Counted from the stretch's first letter, positions 49,630 through 59,047 are shown. The stretch is 64,000 nucleotides of DNA from Persicitalea jodogahamensis (GCF_014651615.1 NZ_BMXF01000001.1:1397731-1461730), one strand, 5' to 3'. Numbers and translations: made by a program. The notes: generated by a model from the sequence alone, not told the origin.

Positions 49630-50955
49630 GTGAAAAAATACTTTTTATTCTGCTCCCTTGTCTTTGTAGCAAATCTTGCCTTTGCCCAAAGTAACCAGCT
49701 CGTCCAGCAAATTGAATCCCTCACCGCGCAAAACTACCCTGAACTGGATGCCCTGTACAAGCACCTTCACCAGAATCCTGAGCTTTCCTTGCAGGAAGAG
49801 AAAAGCGCAGCCCGCATGGCTTCCGAGCTCAAAAAGCTGGGCTTTCAGGTAAAGGAAAAAATCGGCGGTCACGGGGTAGTTGGGGTACTTAAGAACGGCC
49901 CCGGCCCGACGGTACTCATTCGTGCCGACATGGATGCCCTGCCGCTGGAAGAAAAAACCGGACTACCCTACGCCAGCAAAGCCCGCGGTATCAACGCGGC
50001 AGGAAACGAGGTCAATGTAATGCACGCCTGCGGCCATGACATCCACATGACTGTGTTTGTGGGTACGGCTCAGGCCTTAGTCAAAACTAAAAATGACTGG
50101 AAAGGCACCCTGGTAATGGTGACGCAGCCCGCCGAGGAAAATGGCCTGGGGGCTGATAATATGCTGAAAGACGGCCTGTTTAACTTCGCTCCGAAGCCCG
50201 ACTACGCCATCGCGCTGCACGACAACTCCTATTTGCCCGCCGGAACCATTGGGTACCGCTCAGGGCCGTTCATGGCCAGTGTAGACATGATGGATATCAC
50301 CGTTTTCGGACAGGGCGGGCACGGTGCGGCTCCGCACACGACCATCGATCCGGTAGTGCTGAGTGCCGAAATGATTCTGGCTTTCCAAACCATCGTCAGC
50401 CGCATGATTAACCCCATCGATCCGGCGGTGGTGACGGTCGGCTCCATCCATGGCGGCACGGTGCACAACATCATCCCCGACGATGTGAAGATGCAACTGA
50501 CGTTGCGCTCTTATAAGCCCGAAGTACGCGAGAATGTAATTGCCTCCATCCGCCGCATCAGCGAACATTACGCCAAAGCGGCGGGCCTTCCCGATGATAA
50601 AATGCCCAGGATCAGCATTCGCGAACCGATGACGCCTGCCACCGTTAACGATGCGAATCTAACGGCGCGGTTAGTGGGGCTATTTAGAAACACTTTCGGC
50701 GAAAGCAAGGTTGTAGAGACTGACCCGTATATGGTCGGCGAGGATTTCAGCCGTTTCGTGATGCCGGACAACAGCGTCCCGATATTTATGTTTTGGTTGG
50801 GAACGCTCGCGCCCGAAACAATCCGGATGGCCAAAGAAAAAGGCGAACAGCTGCCTTCGCTTCATTCGTCTCAGTTTGCGCCAGTCCCCGAACCTACGAT
50901 TAAAACCGGTGTGAAAGCAATGAGCGTAGCGGCGTTGAATTTGTTTAACCAATGA
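49630..50955 (+). CDS. Secreted M20-family amidohydrolase
   Basis: The protein has 441 residues with a GTG start and a signal peptide (MKKYFLFCSLVFVANLAFAQ). Metal-site blocks are LIRADMDALPLEEKTGLPYAS, MHACGHDIHM (Cys, His) and VTQPAEENGLGADNML (Glu-Glu), with a C-terminal HSSQFAP (His). A dimerisation domain lies between. Family members remove acyl or amide groups from N-acyl amino acids or hippurate-like substrates. Export to the periplasm suggests scavenging or peptidoglycan-related substrates. The gene precedes trehalase by 39 bases. Confidence 0.92.
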   Translation: MKKYFLFCSLVFVANLAFAQSNQLVQQIESLTAQNYPELDALYKHLHQNPELSLQEEKSAARMASELKKLGFQVKEKIGGHGVVGVLKNGPGPTVLIRADMDALPLEEKTGLPYASKARGINAAGNEVNVMHACGHDIHMTVFVGTAQALVKTKNDWKGTLVMVTQPAEENGLGADNMLKDGLFNFAPKPDYAIALHDNSYLPAGTIGYRSGPFMASVDMMDITVFGQGGHGAAPHTTIDPVVLSAEMILAFQTIVSRMINPIDPAVVTVGSIHGGTVHNIIPDDVKMQLTLRSYKPEVRENVIASIRRISEHYAKAAGLPDDKMPRISIREPMTPATVNDANLTARLVGLFRNTFGESKVVETDPYMVGEDFSRFVMPDNSVPIFMFWLGTLAPETIRMAKEKGEQLPSLHSSQFAPVPEPTIKTGVKAMSVAALNLFNQ

Positions 50956-50994
50956 TGGAATGCGTGAATACTGAAATGGCAGTATAGACGTAGG

Positions 50995-52584
50995 TTGACG
51001 AAGGCAATTTGCCATTATTCACTCATTCAAAATTTAAAATCTTTGCTCTCATCCCTCCCAACTACGTACAATGAAGTCCGCGTCTCGCCCGATGATTTGT
51101 ACGGTGAGTTGTTCAAAGAGGTGCAGTTGCGCCGCCTTTTCAAAGACTCCAAAGCTTTTGCCGATGCTGTGCCTCATCACGATGCCGCCGAGATAATTTT
51201 GGCGTATAATCGCCAGAAATCGCAGGCGGATTTCGATTTGAAATCGTTCGTAGAGGCGCATTTCGAGATGCCGCCTGAGGTGAAAACAGAACACGGCGGC
51301 GACAGGGGCATACCACCCATTGAAGAGCATATCGAATGGCTGTGGTCGCGTCTGTCGCGACCCGTGAAAGCCCAGCATCTGGGTGGCTCGTTGCTGGTGT
51401 TGCCCGATCCTTACGTGGTGCCGGGCGGGCGCTTCCGGGAAATTTACTATTGGGATAGCTATTTCACGATGCTGGGGTTGAAAGAGTCCGGGCGCATTGA
51501 TCTGATTGAAAGCATGATCGGAAACTTTGTCCATTTGCTCGATCATTTCGGCCACATCCCCACCGGAAACCGGACCTACTACCTGAGCCGCTCCCAGCCG
51601 CCCGTTTTTTCGCTGATGATTGAGCTTTTCTGTGGCATCAAAGGCGATGAAGTATTGGTTCAGTTCCTGCCGCAGCTTCAGAAGGAATACGATTTCTGGA
51701 TGAATGGCCACGAGCGTCTGAATGCAGAAGAACCGGCCTACCGCCGGGTGGTGCGGCTGCCCGACGGTACCCTGCTGAACCGCTACTGGGACGATCGCGC
51801 GACGCCGCGTCCCGAGGCTTACGTTGAGGACGTGGAACTGGCCAGGGAAGCCAAAGAAAAGTACGGTCACGAGGCCGAATCGGTGTACCGTTGCCTGCGG
51901 GCGGCCGCCGAGTCGGGTTGGGATTTCAGCAGCCGCTGGATGGCCGACGGTGAGTCTTTTGCTACCATTCAGACCACCAATCTGCTGCCCGTGGACCTGA
52001 ATTGTTTGCTGCACCATCTGGAAAGTACCCTGGCTGAAGCCTACCGACGCGGAAACTACCCAGATATCGCCAGGCAATACGAGCAGAAAGCCAGTCAACG
52101 CAAGTCCGCAATAGATACCTATTTCTGGGACGAATCGCGGAATTTCTACATGGATTACGATTTCAGGCAACAGAAATTCACCAATACTTTCAGTTTGGCG
52201 GCTGTTTTTCCCCTGTTTTTCAAACTGGCCAGTACCAAACAGGCCCGCTTTGTCAAATCGTACCTCCGGCTCAATTTCCTCCGTTCGGGCGGGATGCTGA
52301 GTACCCTGACCAACTCAGGCCAGCAGTGGGACGTGCCGAATGGCTGGGCTCCGCTGCAATGGCTGACCTACAAAGGGCTTCGCAACTACCGTTTTAATCG
52401 TACCGCCGACCGGCTGCGCACAAACTGGCTTTATGTGGTTGAAAAACAGTACAAGTCAGGAGGAAAGTTACTCGAAAAATACAACGTCGTTCATACCAAT
52501 CTGCACGCCCACGATGGCGAATACGAAATTCAGGAAGGCTTTGGCTGGACAAATGGCGTATATTTGGCAATGAAAAACGAATGA
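50995..52584 (+). CDS. treF: Cytoplasmic alpha,alpha-trehalase (GH37)
   Basis: The frame is open for 529 residues from a TTG at 50995. The first signature PGGRFREIYYWDSYFTMLGL lies near 143-162 and the second QWDVPNGWAPLQW near 447. The catalytic Asp is probably in ESGWDFSSRWM and the base near EYEIQEGFGWTNG. No signal peptide is present, so the enzyme splits trehalose into two glucose in the cytoplasm. The first residues are encoded in part by a repeat (TTATTCACTCATTCA, 51015-51029), and a TTG at 51043 is a plausible alternative start. A HAD sugar-phosphatase gene lies downstream. Confidence 0.93.
   Translation: MTKAICHYSLIQNLKSLLSSLPTTYNEVRVSPDDLYGELFKEVQLRRLFKDSKAFADAVPHHDAAEIILAYNRQKSQADFDLKSFVEAHFEMPPEVKTEHGGDRGIPPIEEHIEWLWSRLSRPVKAQHLGGSLLVLPDPYVVPGGRFREIYYWDSYFTMLGLKESGRIDLIESMIGNFVHLLDHFGHIPTGNRTYYLSRSQPPVFSLMIELFCGIKGDEVLVQFLPQLQKEYDFWMNGHERLNAEEPAYRRVVRLPDGTLLNRYWDDRATPRPEAYVEDVELAREAKEKYGHEAESVYRCLRAAAESGWDFSSRWMADGESFATIQTTNLLPVDLNCLLHHLESTLAEAYRRGNYPDIARQYEQKASQRKSAIDTYFWDESRNFYMDYDFRQQKFTNTFSLAAVFPLFFKLASTKQARFVKSYLRLNFLRSGGMLSTLTNSGQQWDVPNGWAPLQWLTYKGLRNYRFNRTADRLRTNWLYVVEKQYKSGGKLLEKYNVVHTNLHAHDGEYEIQEGFGWTNGVYLAMKNE
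51015..51029 (+). repeat. 15-mer shared with the 43-kb inverted repeat
   Basis: TTATTCACTCATTCA is identical to bases 43031-43045, where it forms one arm of an inverted repeat. Here it lies within the putative N-terminal codons of the trehalase gene, or just upstream if the true start is 51043. Confidence 0.5.
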
Positions 52585-52640
52585 TGATGGCCGATTTTCC
52601 CTGGTTATCCATCGTCTGATATCAAATCTCGACCGGCAAA

Positions 52641-52928
52641 ATGAAATACGTCATCCACGCATACGACTACACGGACCCAGAGGCGATGCAACGCCGTCTG
52701 ACCGCCCGCCCGCTGCACTTCGACCGGGCCAGAACACTCAAAGAAAATGATCATTTCATTGTCGGCGGTGCTTTGCTTAGCCCTGAGGGCGAGATGATCG
52801 GTTCGATGATGCTGGTAGACTTCGACGACGAAACCCAGCTCAAAGCCTGGCTCGACACTGATCCCTATGTGACGGGCCGTGTGTGGGAAAAAATCGACGT
52901 CAAGCCATTCCGGCAGGCGGATGTATAA
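52641..52928 (+). CDS. YciI family protein
   Basis: The protein has 95 residues with the family's ferredoxin-like fold. RPLHFDRARTL (conserved His27), FIVGGALLSPEGEMIGSMMLVDFDD and the final LDTDPYVTGRVWEKIDVKPF match the YciI pattern (conserved His and Asp). Family members are small dimers; a muconolactone-isomerase-like or dehydrochlorinase activity is known for some, but the role here is open. Confidence 0.88.
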   Translation: MKYVIHAYDYTDPEAMQRRLTARPLHFDRARTLKENDHFIVGGALLSPEGEMIGSMMLVDFDDETQLKAWLDTDPYVTGRVWEKIDVKPFRQADV

Positions 52929-53060
52929 AGGAGTCGGTGGCAGCGCCGACTATGCAGTTCGGCAGTTGATGAGTCCATGAGTTTATTTTTAATGAAAACT
53001 CATAGACCCGCTCCCATAGAACTCTCACAGATACTACTCCCAAACTCTAAACACATTAAT

Positions 53061-53729
53061 TTGATACAAGCAGCTATCTTCGATATGGACGGCCTTCTGG
53101 TCGATTCCGAGCCGATCTGGCGGCAGGTGGCCATTGAAGTTTTCGATACCGTAGGCGTGGCACTAACCGAAGACTTTTGCCGGAGTACTACCGGCCTCGG
53201 CACCGTACCATTTGTGCAATTGGCTTTCGATACCTTTCCCTGGGAGGGAAAGTCGCAAACTCAAATCGGGGACGAGATTATCCTGATGGCCCACGAGCGG
53301 ATCGGTGCCAACGCGCACGCCATGCCAGGGGCACTCGAACTGATTCAGTTCTTTTATGAGCGCGGCATTCCACTGGCTGTGGCGTCGGCCTCTCCGATGG
53401 AGATCATAGAAACGGTGCTGGAAAGGCTCGACATCAAACAGTACTTTAGGCTATGGCATTCGGCTTTACTTGAGGCGCGGAACAAACCATTTCCTGACGT
53501 ATACTTGGGCGCGGCGCGAATGCTGGGAGTGGAGCCGTCGCGCTGCCTGGCATTTGAGGATTCGGGTAACGGACTACGCTCGGCGGTGTCAGCAGGAATG
53601 AAGACCATAGCTGTTCCGGCTGATTATGAGTATGATGATTCTAAGTTTGATGTAGCTACTTTAAAAATCCCATCCCTGCTTTCTTTCGACGAAGGAATTT
53701 TTGATACCTTGTCGAAAACTACTCCTTGA
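53061..53729 (+). CDS. HAD-superfamily sugar phosphatase (HxpB-like)
   Basis: The frame is open from an ATG at 52977 (250 residues), but relatives begin only a few residues before AAIFDMDGLLVDSEP, so a TTG at 53061 is preferred (222 residues). Motif I FDMDGLLVD holds the nucleophile and acid Asp residues; motif II is AVASAS, followed by FPDVYLGAARMLGV with the conserved Pro, then CLAFEDSGNGLRSA. E. coli HxpB/YniC removes phosphate from 2-deoxyglucose-6-phosphate and hexitol phosphates in the cytoplasm. The cap-domain residues that set substrate choice cannot be judged here. Confidence 0.85.
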   Translation: MIQAAIFDMDGLLVDSEPIWRQVAIEVFDTVGVALTEDFCRSTTGLGTVPFVQLAFDTFPWEGKSQTQIGDEIILMAHERIGANAHAMPGALELIQFFYERGIPLAVASASPMEIIETVLERLDIKQYFRLWHSALLEARNKPFPDVYLGAARMLGVEPSRCLAFEDSGNGLRSAVSAGMKTIAVPADYEYDDSKFDVATLKIPSLLSFDEGIFDTLSKTTP

Positions 53730-53735
53730 AAAATC

Positions 53736-54524
53736 ATGAAGCTCCGCCTTTATCAACTTGACGCTTTCACCGATAAACTCTTTGCCGGAAATCCTGCTGC
53801 CGTAGTCCCCTTGGAAGAATGGATCTCTGACGAACTGATGCAGCAGATCGCCTGCGAGAACAATCTGGCCGAAACCGCTTTTTATGTGCCTACCGAGCAT
53901 GGCTTTCACATTCGCTGGTTCACGCCCACGGTGGAGGTGGACCTATGCGGACACGCGACTCTGGCGACGGCTTATGTTATTTTTTCAATTGAGAATTACG
54001 GGCAGTCCGAAATTTCGTTTGAATCAAGAAGCGGCACTCTTAAAGTCACCCGGCAGGACGAATGGCTGACGCTCGACTTTCCCGTCGATACCTATCAGGT
54101 CGCCGTTGCGCCACCTGCGCTTTCGGAAAGCATGAAGTCGGTCGAATCCTTTGAAGTATATAAGGGCAAGTCGGACTACATGGTAGTCCTGGAAACAGAA
54201 GAGCAGGTCAAAGAGTTGAAACCCGATATTTTCATTCTCTCCACGGTCCCTACGCGCGGCATCATCGTAACAGCTCCCGGCGATGAGGTAGATTTTGTCT
54301 CCCGCTTCTTTGCACCGCAGTCGGGTATCGACGAAGACCCCGTCACTGGCTCGGCGCACACGACGCTCATACCTTTCTGGGCCGAAAAACTGGATAAAAA
54401 AGTAATGACGGCCAAGCAGCTTTCTGCCCGGGGAGGGTACCTGCGCTGTGAACTCGCCGACGACCGCACGCTCATATCCGGCCAGGTGAAACTGTACCTG
54501 ACCGGAGAAATCTCGCTGCAATAG
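53736..54524 (+). CDS. PhzF family isomerase
   Basis: The protein has 262 residues. It begins MKLRLYQLDAFTDKLFAGNPAAVV, with the catalytic Glu in NNLAETAF (about residue 45), then RWFTPTVEVDLCGHATLA (the Asp-Leu-Cys-Gly-His block) and, in the second half, GIDEDPVTGSAHTTL. The fold is the diaminopimelate-epimerase type. PhzF isomerises trans-2,3-dihydro-3-hydroxyanthranilate; most bacterial homologues have unknown substrates, and no other phenazine gene is present. It follows the HAD gene by 6 bases. Confidence 0.93.
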   Translation: MKLRLYQLDAFTDKLFAGNPAAVVPLEEWISDELMQQIACENNLAETAFYVPTEHGFHIRWFTPTVEVDLCGHATLATAYVIFSIENYGQSEISFESRSGTLKVTRQDEWLTLDFPVDTYQVAVAPPALSESMKSVESFEVYKGKSDYMVVLETEEQVKELKPDIFILSTVPTRGIIVTAPGDEVDFVSRFFAPQSGIDEDPVTGSAHTTLIPFWAEKLDKKVMTAKQLSARGGYLRCELADDRTLISGQVKLYLTGEISLQ

Positions 54525-54559
54525 AACCGGCAGCGCGCCTGCAGTTTTAATGAGAAAGG

Positions 54560-54745
54560 CTAAACGTCCCGCGAGGACTGCAGCAGTTTTATGCCCGCCG
54601 AGAAGAAGATCAACCCAAGTATGCCGACAACGGTCAGCGTCATGAACTGATCCTTATTATTGTCGAGTAACTGCATCGCAGTATAAATCAGTCCTCCTAT
54701 GCCCAGCACAGTCAGAAGGATGGCGAAGATTTGTTTGGCGCTCAT
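54560..54745 (-). CDS. Small two-helix membrane protein
   Basis: The protein has 61 residues. Hydrophobic helices at about 5-26 (QIFAILLTVLGIGGLIYTAM) and 37-54 (LTVVGILGLIFFSAGIKLL) flank a polar loop (LDNNKDQ). Small two-helix proteins of this kind are common in Bacteroidota and have no assigned function. It is convergent with phzF, ending 36 bases from it. Confidence 0.7.
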   Translation of the reverse strand: MSAKQIFAILLTVLGIGGLIYTAMQLLDNNKDQFMTLTVVGILGLIFFSAGIKLLQSSRDV

Positions 54746-55272
54746 TGGGGAATTTTAGTGGTAGTGGTTTTTAGACGCACGAAGCTAAATGCTTTTTTGA
54801 TTCTTACCAAAAGCGATGATCTGCGATCTGCCCATCGCGGAATTCCACAATTTGGCCTTGCAGGCTTCGGCCAGGGTGGTACTTCCGTGTGGGTGTATCC
54901 CTCAGTACTCCCGTCCATACCCCGGTTGAAGTACCTGCCAGTTTTGCTTTCTTGATTAGTGAGGCCGAGGACCCCAAACACGCTCTGGCCCTTCCTGCAA
55001 CGGCCACAATGCTGGCTCCATGCTCCACTAAAAGTACCATCCCTGATTCGAATCGATCCTCCCCGTTTCAAAACGGGTACTTGTGATGACCTTATCTGCC
55101 AAGAATGGGTACTTCCATTTTTAGGTTTTTTATGAAAAATAATTTGGGCAGGCCCTTCTCGAGCAAGTATCCGATCTGTCCGGTCACCCGATTTCCTGCG
55201 TACCTGAGCAAACCGCCAATTCGAATTTTCGGTGTTAGCCCTGATTTTGGATAATATCAACGAAGTGATGAA
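54746..55272. other. Gene-free region upstream of the siderophore receptor gene
   Basis: This is the longest stretch without a supported gene (617 bases up to the next start). Open frames of 172 and 78 codons exist on the - strand (54742-55260; 54804-55040), but their composition is unlike the other genes and I recognise no family; a decayed gene is possible. The stretch contains a hairpin CCCGTTT-CA-AAACGGG at 55062-55077 and two GGGTACTT copies shortly after. The regulatory elements of the receptor gene follow. Confidence 0.5.
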
Positions 55273-55295
55273 TTATTTAGACTTGTTCTAATTAA
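55273..55295. promoter_or_regulatory. Near-palindromic iron-box-like operator
   Basis: TTATTTAGA (55273-55281) and TCTAATTAA (55287-55295) are inverted repeats matching at 8 of 9 positions around CTTGT. The pattern resembles Fur/DtxR-type iron boxes (TTTAGA...TCTAAA) and lies just upstream of the receptor promoter. Iron-dependent repression is inference from the downstream genes. Confidence 0.55.
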
Positions 55296-55298
55296 GCC

Positions 55299-55329
55299 TT
55301 GCATGATCCATCATCAGAACATACATTTG
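55299..55329 (+). promoter_or_regulatory. Bacteroidota-type promoter of the siderophore receptor operon
   Basis: TTG at 55299-55301, a 20-nt spacer, and TACATTTG at 55322-55329 match the Bacteroidota consensus (TTG, about 19-21 nt, TAnnTTTG) exactly at the defined positions. The -7 element lies 33 bases before the ATG at 55363. Confidence 0.8.
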
Positions 55330-55362
55330 CACCATTATTTATATTTAATCTAAATAAAAATT

Positions 55363-57726
55363 ATGATGCTTCGTATATCACTTTTCACTGTCTTTTATCT
55401 GATTAGCAGTCTTCTCTTGGCTCAAACCAGTCAGATTCGGGGTACTATTTTAAGCAAAGATGGCCAACCGGCCCAATTCGTCAATGTTCTGCTGCAGGAG
55501 ATGGGAACAGGCACCACCACCAATTCCGAGGGGGAATATAGCTTCGGAAAACTTGACCCGGGTAGGTATTCGGTCGTGGCCAGTTTCGTGGGGCTGACGA
55601 CGCAGTCCGAAACGGTAGTGCTGGGCGAAGACGAAAAGAAAACCGTCAACTTCACGCTTCAGGAAAACAGCCGACAGCTACAGGAGGTAATCGTGTTTGC
55701 CAATACCAACAAGTATAAGGCCGACTTCACCTCCAAGTCGTTGCGGTTGATGTCGCCCATCCTGGAAACGCCGCAGAATATTCAAGTCATTGGCAAGCAG
55801 ATTATCGCCGATCAGCAGGCGTTCGATATGCTGGAAGGCATTCAGCGCAACGTGAGCGGGGTACAGAAACTGGAACATTGGGACAACTACGCCTACCTCA
55901 ACATGCGGGGATCGCAGATTACGGCTTTCCGTAATGGTATGAATGTGCAGATGCCCTGGGGACCGCTGGCCGAAGATATGAGTATGGTGGAGCGGATCGA
56001 ATTTGTGAAAGGGCCCGCCGGATTTATGCTGGCCAACGGCGAACCAAGTGGATTCTATAACGTCGTGACCAAGAAACCTTCGGGCATTACCAAGGGCGAG
56101 GCCTCATTTAGTCTGGGTAGTTTTGACACTTACCGCACCACACTAGACCTGGACGGAAAACTCTCCAAAGACGGCAAGCTACTCTATCGCCTGAACGTGA
56201 TGGGCCAGTTGAAAGGCTCGCACCGGGATTATGAATACAACAACCGGTACTCCATTGTGCCCGTGATTAAATACCAGATTGATAATAAGAGTTCGCTGAC
56301 GTTAGAGTACACCCATCAATTTTCGGAAATGAGCGTCATCGGCAGCAACTACGCCTTCTCGAACAACGGCTACGCCGACCTGCCCCGCAACTTCACCACG
56401 GCGGAGCCGAACCTCGATCCGACGATCATTCATGACCAGAGTGTGCTGGGGATTTTTGAGCATTTCTTCAATGAGAAATGGAAACTCACCGCTCAGATGG
56501 CTTACTTTAACTACGATCAGGTGGGGCAAAGCCTGTGGCCCTGGGGGATTTCGTCGGTAGATAACCGATCCATGCAGCGGGGTATCGGTGTCTGGGATGC
56601 GCTGGGAATGAATAAAACGGGGCAGATTTTCCTGAATGGCAGCGCCCAGACCGGCGGCATCACGCATAATCTGCTGGGCGGAATCGATATGGCCAAAAAG
56701 GATTACTTCGCGTACTTTAACCAGGGCGCCGCGCTGGGCGACAGTACTTTCAATATTTATAATCCCGTGTACGGTACCATTCCCGTTGCCGAAATCCCGA
56801 CCTGGGACCGCAGCTGGAGTATCCGGGAGCGGGGCGTCAACTATAATTCCAGCTACAGTTCTTTCTATGTACAGGACGAACTCAAATTCTGGCAGGACAA
56901 ACTCCGCCTGACCCTGGCCGGACGCTATACTACCCTTAAAGACATTAATCCGTACAGCGGCTCGACCGACGACGGCAAGTTCACGCCGAGGGCGGGCCTC
57001 AGCTACTCGATCAATAAGCAATCGGCGGCGTACTTCGTATACGACCAGGCGTTTGTGGCCAATCCGGGCAGCGACTGGCAGGGGAAAAGTTTTGACCCCA
57101 TCACGGGCAACAACCTGGAACTAGGCTACAAGAAGGACTGGATGGGAGGCCGTTGGAACTCCACGGTGGCGGCATACCGCATCACAAAAAACAACGTGCT
57201 CACTACCGACGTAGATCATCCCAATCCCGTCACCGGCCAGCTGGTGTACAGTCGGCAAACGGGTCAGCAGCAGGTGGAAGGCGTCGAGGTAGATATTAAA
57301 GGCGAGTTGCTGCCCCACCTGGACCTGATCCTAAACTACGCCTATACCGACGCCAAGGTCACCAAGGATTCCGACGAGTCGGTGGTGGGCAATCAGGTGC
57401 CCGGCGCCACCAAGCATATCCAGAATGCCTGGCTTTCCTACACCCTTCCCAAAAGTGCGCTGAAAGGTCTGAAATTTTCGATGGGCTACCAGTATCAGGC
57501 CGGACGCTCGTCGTGGTACATTTTTGACAATTCCGAGAGCTCCCTACCCAACTACTTCCGGCTCGATGGCGGCGTATCCTACCAGTCAGGGGCCTTTGGC
57601 GTGACCCTGAATGTCAACAACCTGCTGGATAAGTACCTCTATTCGGGCTCGCCCTACGGCGGCATGTACTACTGGCAAACCGAAGCCGGCCGCAATGCCC
57701 GTATGACTGTCAACTACCGTTTCTGA
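55363..57726 (+). CDS. TonB-dependent siderophore receptor
   Basis: The protein has 787 residues. A signal peptide (about 1-21) is followed by a carboxypeptidase-regulatory-like domain (QIRGTILSKDGQPAQFVNVL, about 23-105), a plug (SPILETPQNIQVIGKQIIAD, VERIEFVKGPAGFMLANGEP with the siderophore-receptor GEP motif) and a 22-strand barrel that ends in YRF, as expected of an outer-membrane porin. Family: FhuA/FpvA-like receptors. It imports a ferric siderophore using TonB energy; which one is unknown. The gene is preceded by an iron-box-like repeat and promoter, and the PepSY gene follows after 6 bases. Confidence 0.93.
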   Translation: MMLRISLFTVFYLISSLLLAQTSQIRGTILSKDGQPAQFVNVLLQEMGTGTTTNSEGEYSFGKLDPGRYSVVASFVGLTTQSETVVLGEDEKKTVNFTLQENSRQLQEVIVFANTNKYKADFTSKSLRLMSPILETPQNIQVIGKQIIADQQAFDMLEGIQRNVSGVQKLEHWDNYAYLNMRGSQITAFRNGMNVQMPWGPLAEDMSMVERIEFVKGPAGFMLANGEPSGFYNVVTKKPSGITKGEASFSLGSFDTYRTTLDLDGKLSKDGKLLYRLNVMGQLKGSHRDYEYNNRYSIVPVIKYQIDNKSSLTLEYTHQFSEMSVIGSNYAFSNNGYADLPRNFTTAEPNLDPTIIHDQSVLGIFEHFFNEKWKLTAQMAYFNYDQVGQSLWPWGISSVDNRSMQRGIGVWDALGMNKTGQIFLNGSAQTGGITHNLLGGIDMAKKDYFAYFNQGAALGDSTFNIYNPVYGTIPVAEIPTWDRSWSIRERGVNYNSSYSSFYVQDELKFWQDKLRLTLAGRYTTLKDINPYSGSTDDGKFTPRAGLSYSINKQSAAYFVYDQAFVANPGSDWQGKSFDPITGNNLELGYKKDWMGGRWNSTVAAYRITKNNVLTTDVDHPNPVTGQLVYSRQTGQQQVEGVEVDIKGELLPHLDLILNYAYTDAKVTKDSDESVVGNQVPGATKHIQNAWLSYTLPKSALKGLKFSMGYQYQAGRSSWYIFDNSESSLPNYFRLDGGVSYQSGAFGVTLNVNNLLDKYLYSGSPYGGMYYWQTEAGRNARMTVNYRF

Positions 57727-57732
57727 TCCAGC

Positions 57733-58908
57733 ATGACGTTTAAGAAAATCATCGGAAAAATTCACCTCTGGCTCGGTCTAGGTACCGGGCTGGTGGTGTT
57801 TATCATCGCCATCACCGGTTGTCTGTACGCTTTCCAGGCCGAAATTCAGGATGCTACGCAGCCCTACCGCTTCGTGGAGCCCCAGTTGGCCAACTACCTG
57901 CCGCCTTCGGTGCTGAAAGGCATCGCCGAAAAGGAGCTTCCCGACAAGCACCTCCACGCCGTGGAATACGGGCTGCCGGGCAAGGCCGCACAGGTGTACT
58001 TCTACCATTTCGAGCCTTCATACTATTACAGCGTATACCTGAACCCCTACACGGGTGAGGTATTGAAGGTGAAAGACATGGATGCCGATTTTTTTAGGAT
58101 CGTACTCATGGGCCACTACTACCTCTGGCTACCTCCCGCGATCGGACAGCCGTTGGTGGCGTCAGCGACGTTGATTTTTGCCATCATGCTCGTTTCCGGA
58201 ATTGTGTTGTGGTGGCCTAAGAATAAGGCCGCTGCGAAGCAACGATTCTGGCTGCGCTGGAAAGACGGGTTGAAATGGAAGCGTAAAAACTACGACCTGC
58301 ACAATGTACTGGGCTTTTACTCTTCCTGGTTTGCGATCGTCGTTACCCTCACGGGGCTGGTGTGGGGATTTCAGTGGGTAGCCAAAAGTACCTATTGGAG
58401 TCTGGGCGGTGAGAAGTCGCTGCTTTACGAAGAACCTCTTTCGGTAAAAACTACCTCTCCAATTTTGAGCACCCACCAAACTCCCGCCATCGACCGGGTA
58501 TGGGCGCTGCTACACAAAGAGCATCCCGATGCTCAGCGGCTGGAAGTACACGTACCCGAAAGCGATACCTCGGTGATCGCGGCCAACGTCAATCCCGATG
58601 CCGCTACCTTCTGGAAAACCGATTATCGCTATTTTGACCAGTATAGTCTCAAAGAACTACCCGTCGATCACGTGTATGGTCGATTCAAAGATGCCCGGCT
58701 GGCCGACAAAGCCATTCGGATGAATTACGATATCCACGTGGGAAGTATATTTGGATTACCGGGCAAAATTCTGGCCTTCCTGATCAGCCTGACTGTCGCC
58801 AGCCTGCCCGTCACGGGTACCCTGATCTGGTGGGGGCGCCGCAAAAAGGCACGGCTACCCCGACCTAAAAAGAGGGCAGGGCAGAAGAGGAAAGAAGTGG
58901 AGGCGTAA
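57733..58908 (+). CDS. PepSY-associated membrane protein (candidate ferric reductase)
   Basis: The protein has 391 residues. The first helix KIHLWLGLGTGLVVFIIAITGCLYAFQ is the PepSY-TM signature, with a His in the helix. Three more helices follow: around 140-160 (PLVASATLIFAIMLVSGIVLWWPK), 190-215 (with LHNVLGFYSSWFAIVV) and a C-terminal one (ILAFLISLTVASLPVTGTLIWWGRRKK). Periplasmic loops lie between. This arrangement is typical of PepSY proteins encoded beside TonB siderophore receptors and proposed to reduce ferric siderophores at the inner membrane using haem. It overlaps no gene but starts 6 bases after the receptor. Confidence 0.9.
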   Translation: MTFKKIIGKIHLWLGLGTGLVVFIIAITGCLYAFQAEIQDATQPYRFVEPQLANYLPPSVLKGIAEKELPDKHLHAVEYGLPGKAAQVYFYHFEPSYYYSVYLNPYTGEVLKVKDMDADFFRIVLMGHYYLWLPPAIGQPLVASATLIFAIMLVSGIVLWWPKNKAAAKQRFWLRWKDGLKWKRKNYDLHNVLGFYSSWFAIVVTLTGLVWGFQWVAKSTYWSLGGEKSLLYEEPLSVKTTSPILSTHQTPAIDRVWALLHKEHPDAQRLEVHVPESDTSVIAANVNPDAATFWKTDYRYFDQYSLKELPVDHVYGRFKDARLADKAIRMNYDIHVGSIFGLPGKILAFLISLTVASLPVTGTLIWWGRRKKARLPRPKKRAGQKRKEVEA

Positions 58909-59047
58909 GGTAGTTGGAACCCTTCTCGTACTGAAAAGAATTGAGGAGAAAATCAGGTGTCGTTTGGCTGAAAATGCTTCCCCATGCAGCTGATGTTCAA
59001 TCTATCTTGCGCCACGAGCCGGTTGCCTGCATATTTATCCTTGATTC

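Noticed and set aside
55051-55077. tRNA-like sequence (GATTCGAATC followed by CCCGTTTCAAAACGGG)
   Set aside because: The T-loop-like word is palindromic by chance; the hairpin has a wrong loop size for an anticodon arm and no acceptor stem can be formed.
54742-55260. 172-codon frame on the - strand as a gene
   Set aside because: Its product is rich in Arg, Gly and Ser with no hydrophobic core or family motif; it also overlaps the small membrane gene end. A relic cannot be excluded, so the region is listed as gene-free.
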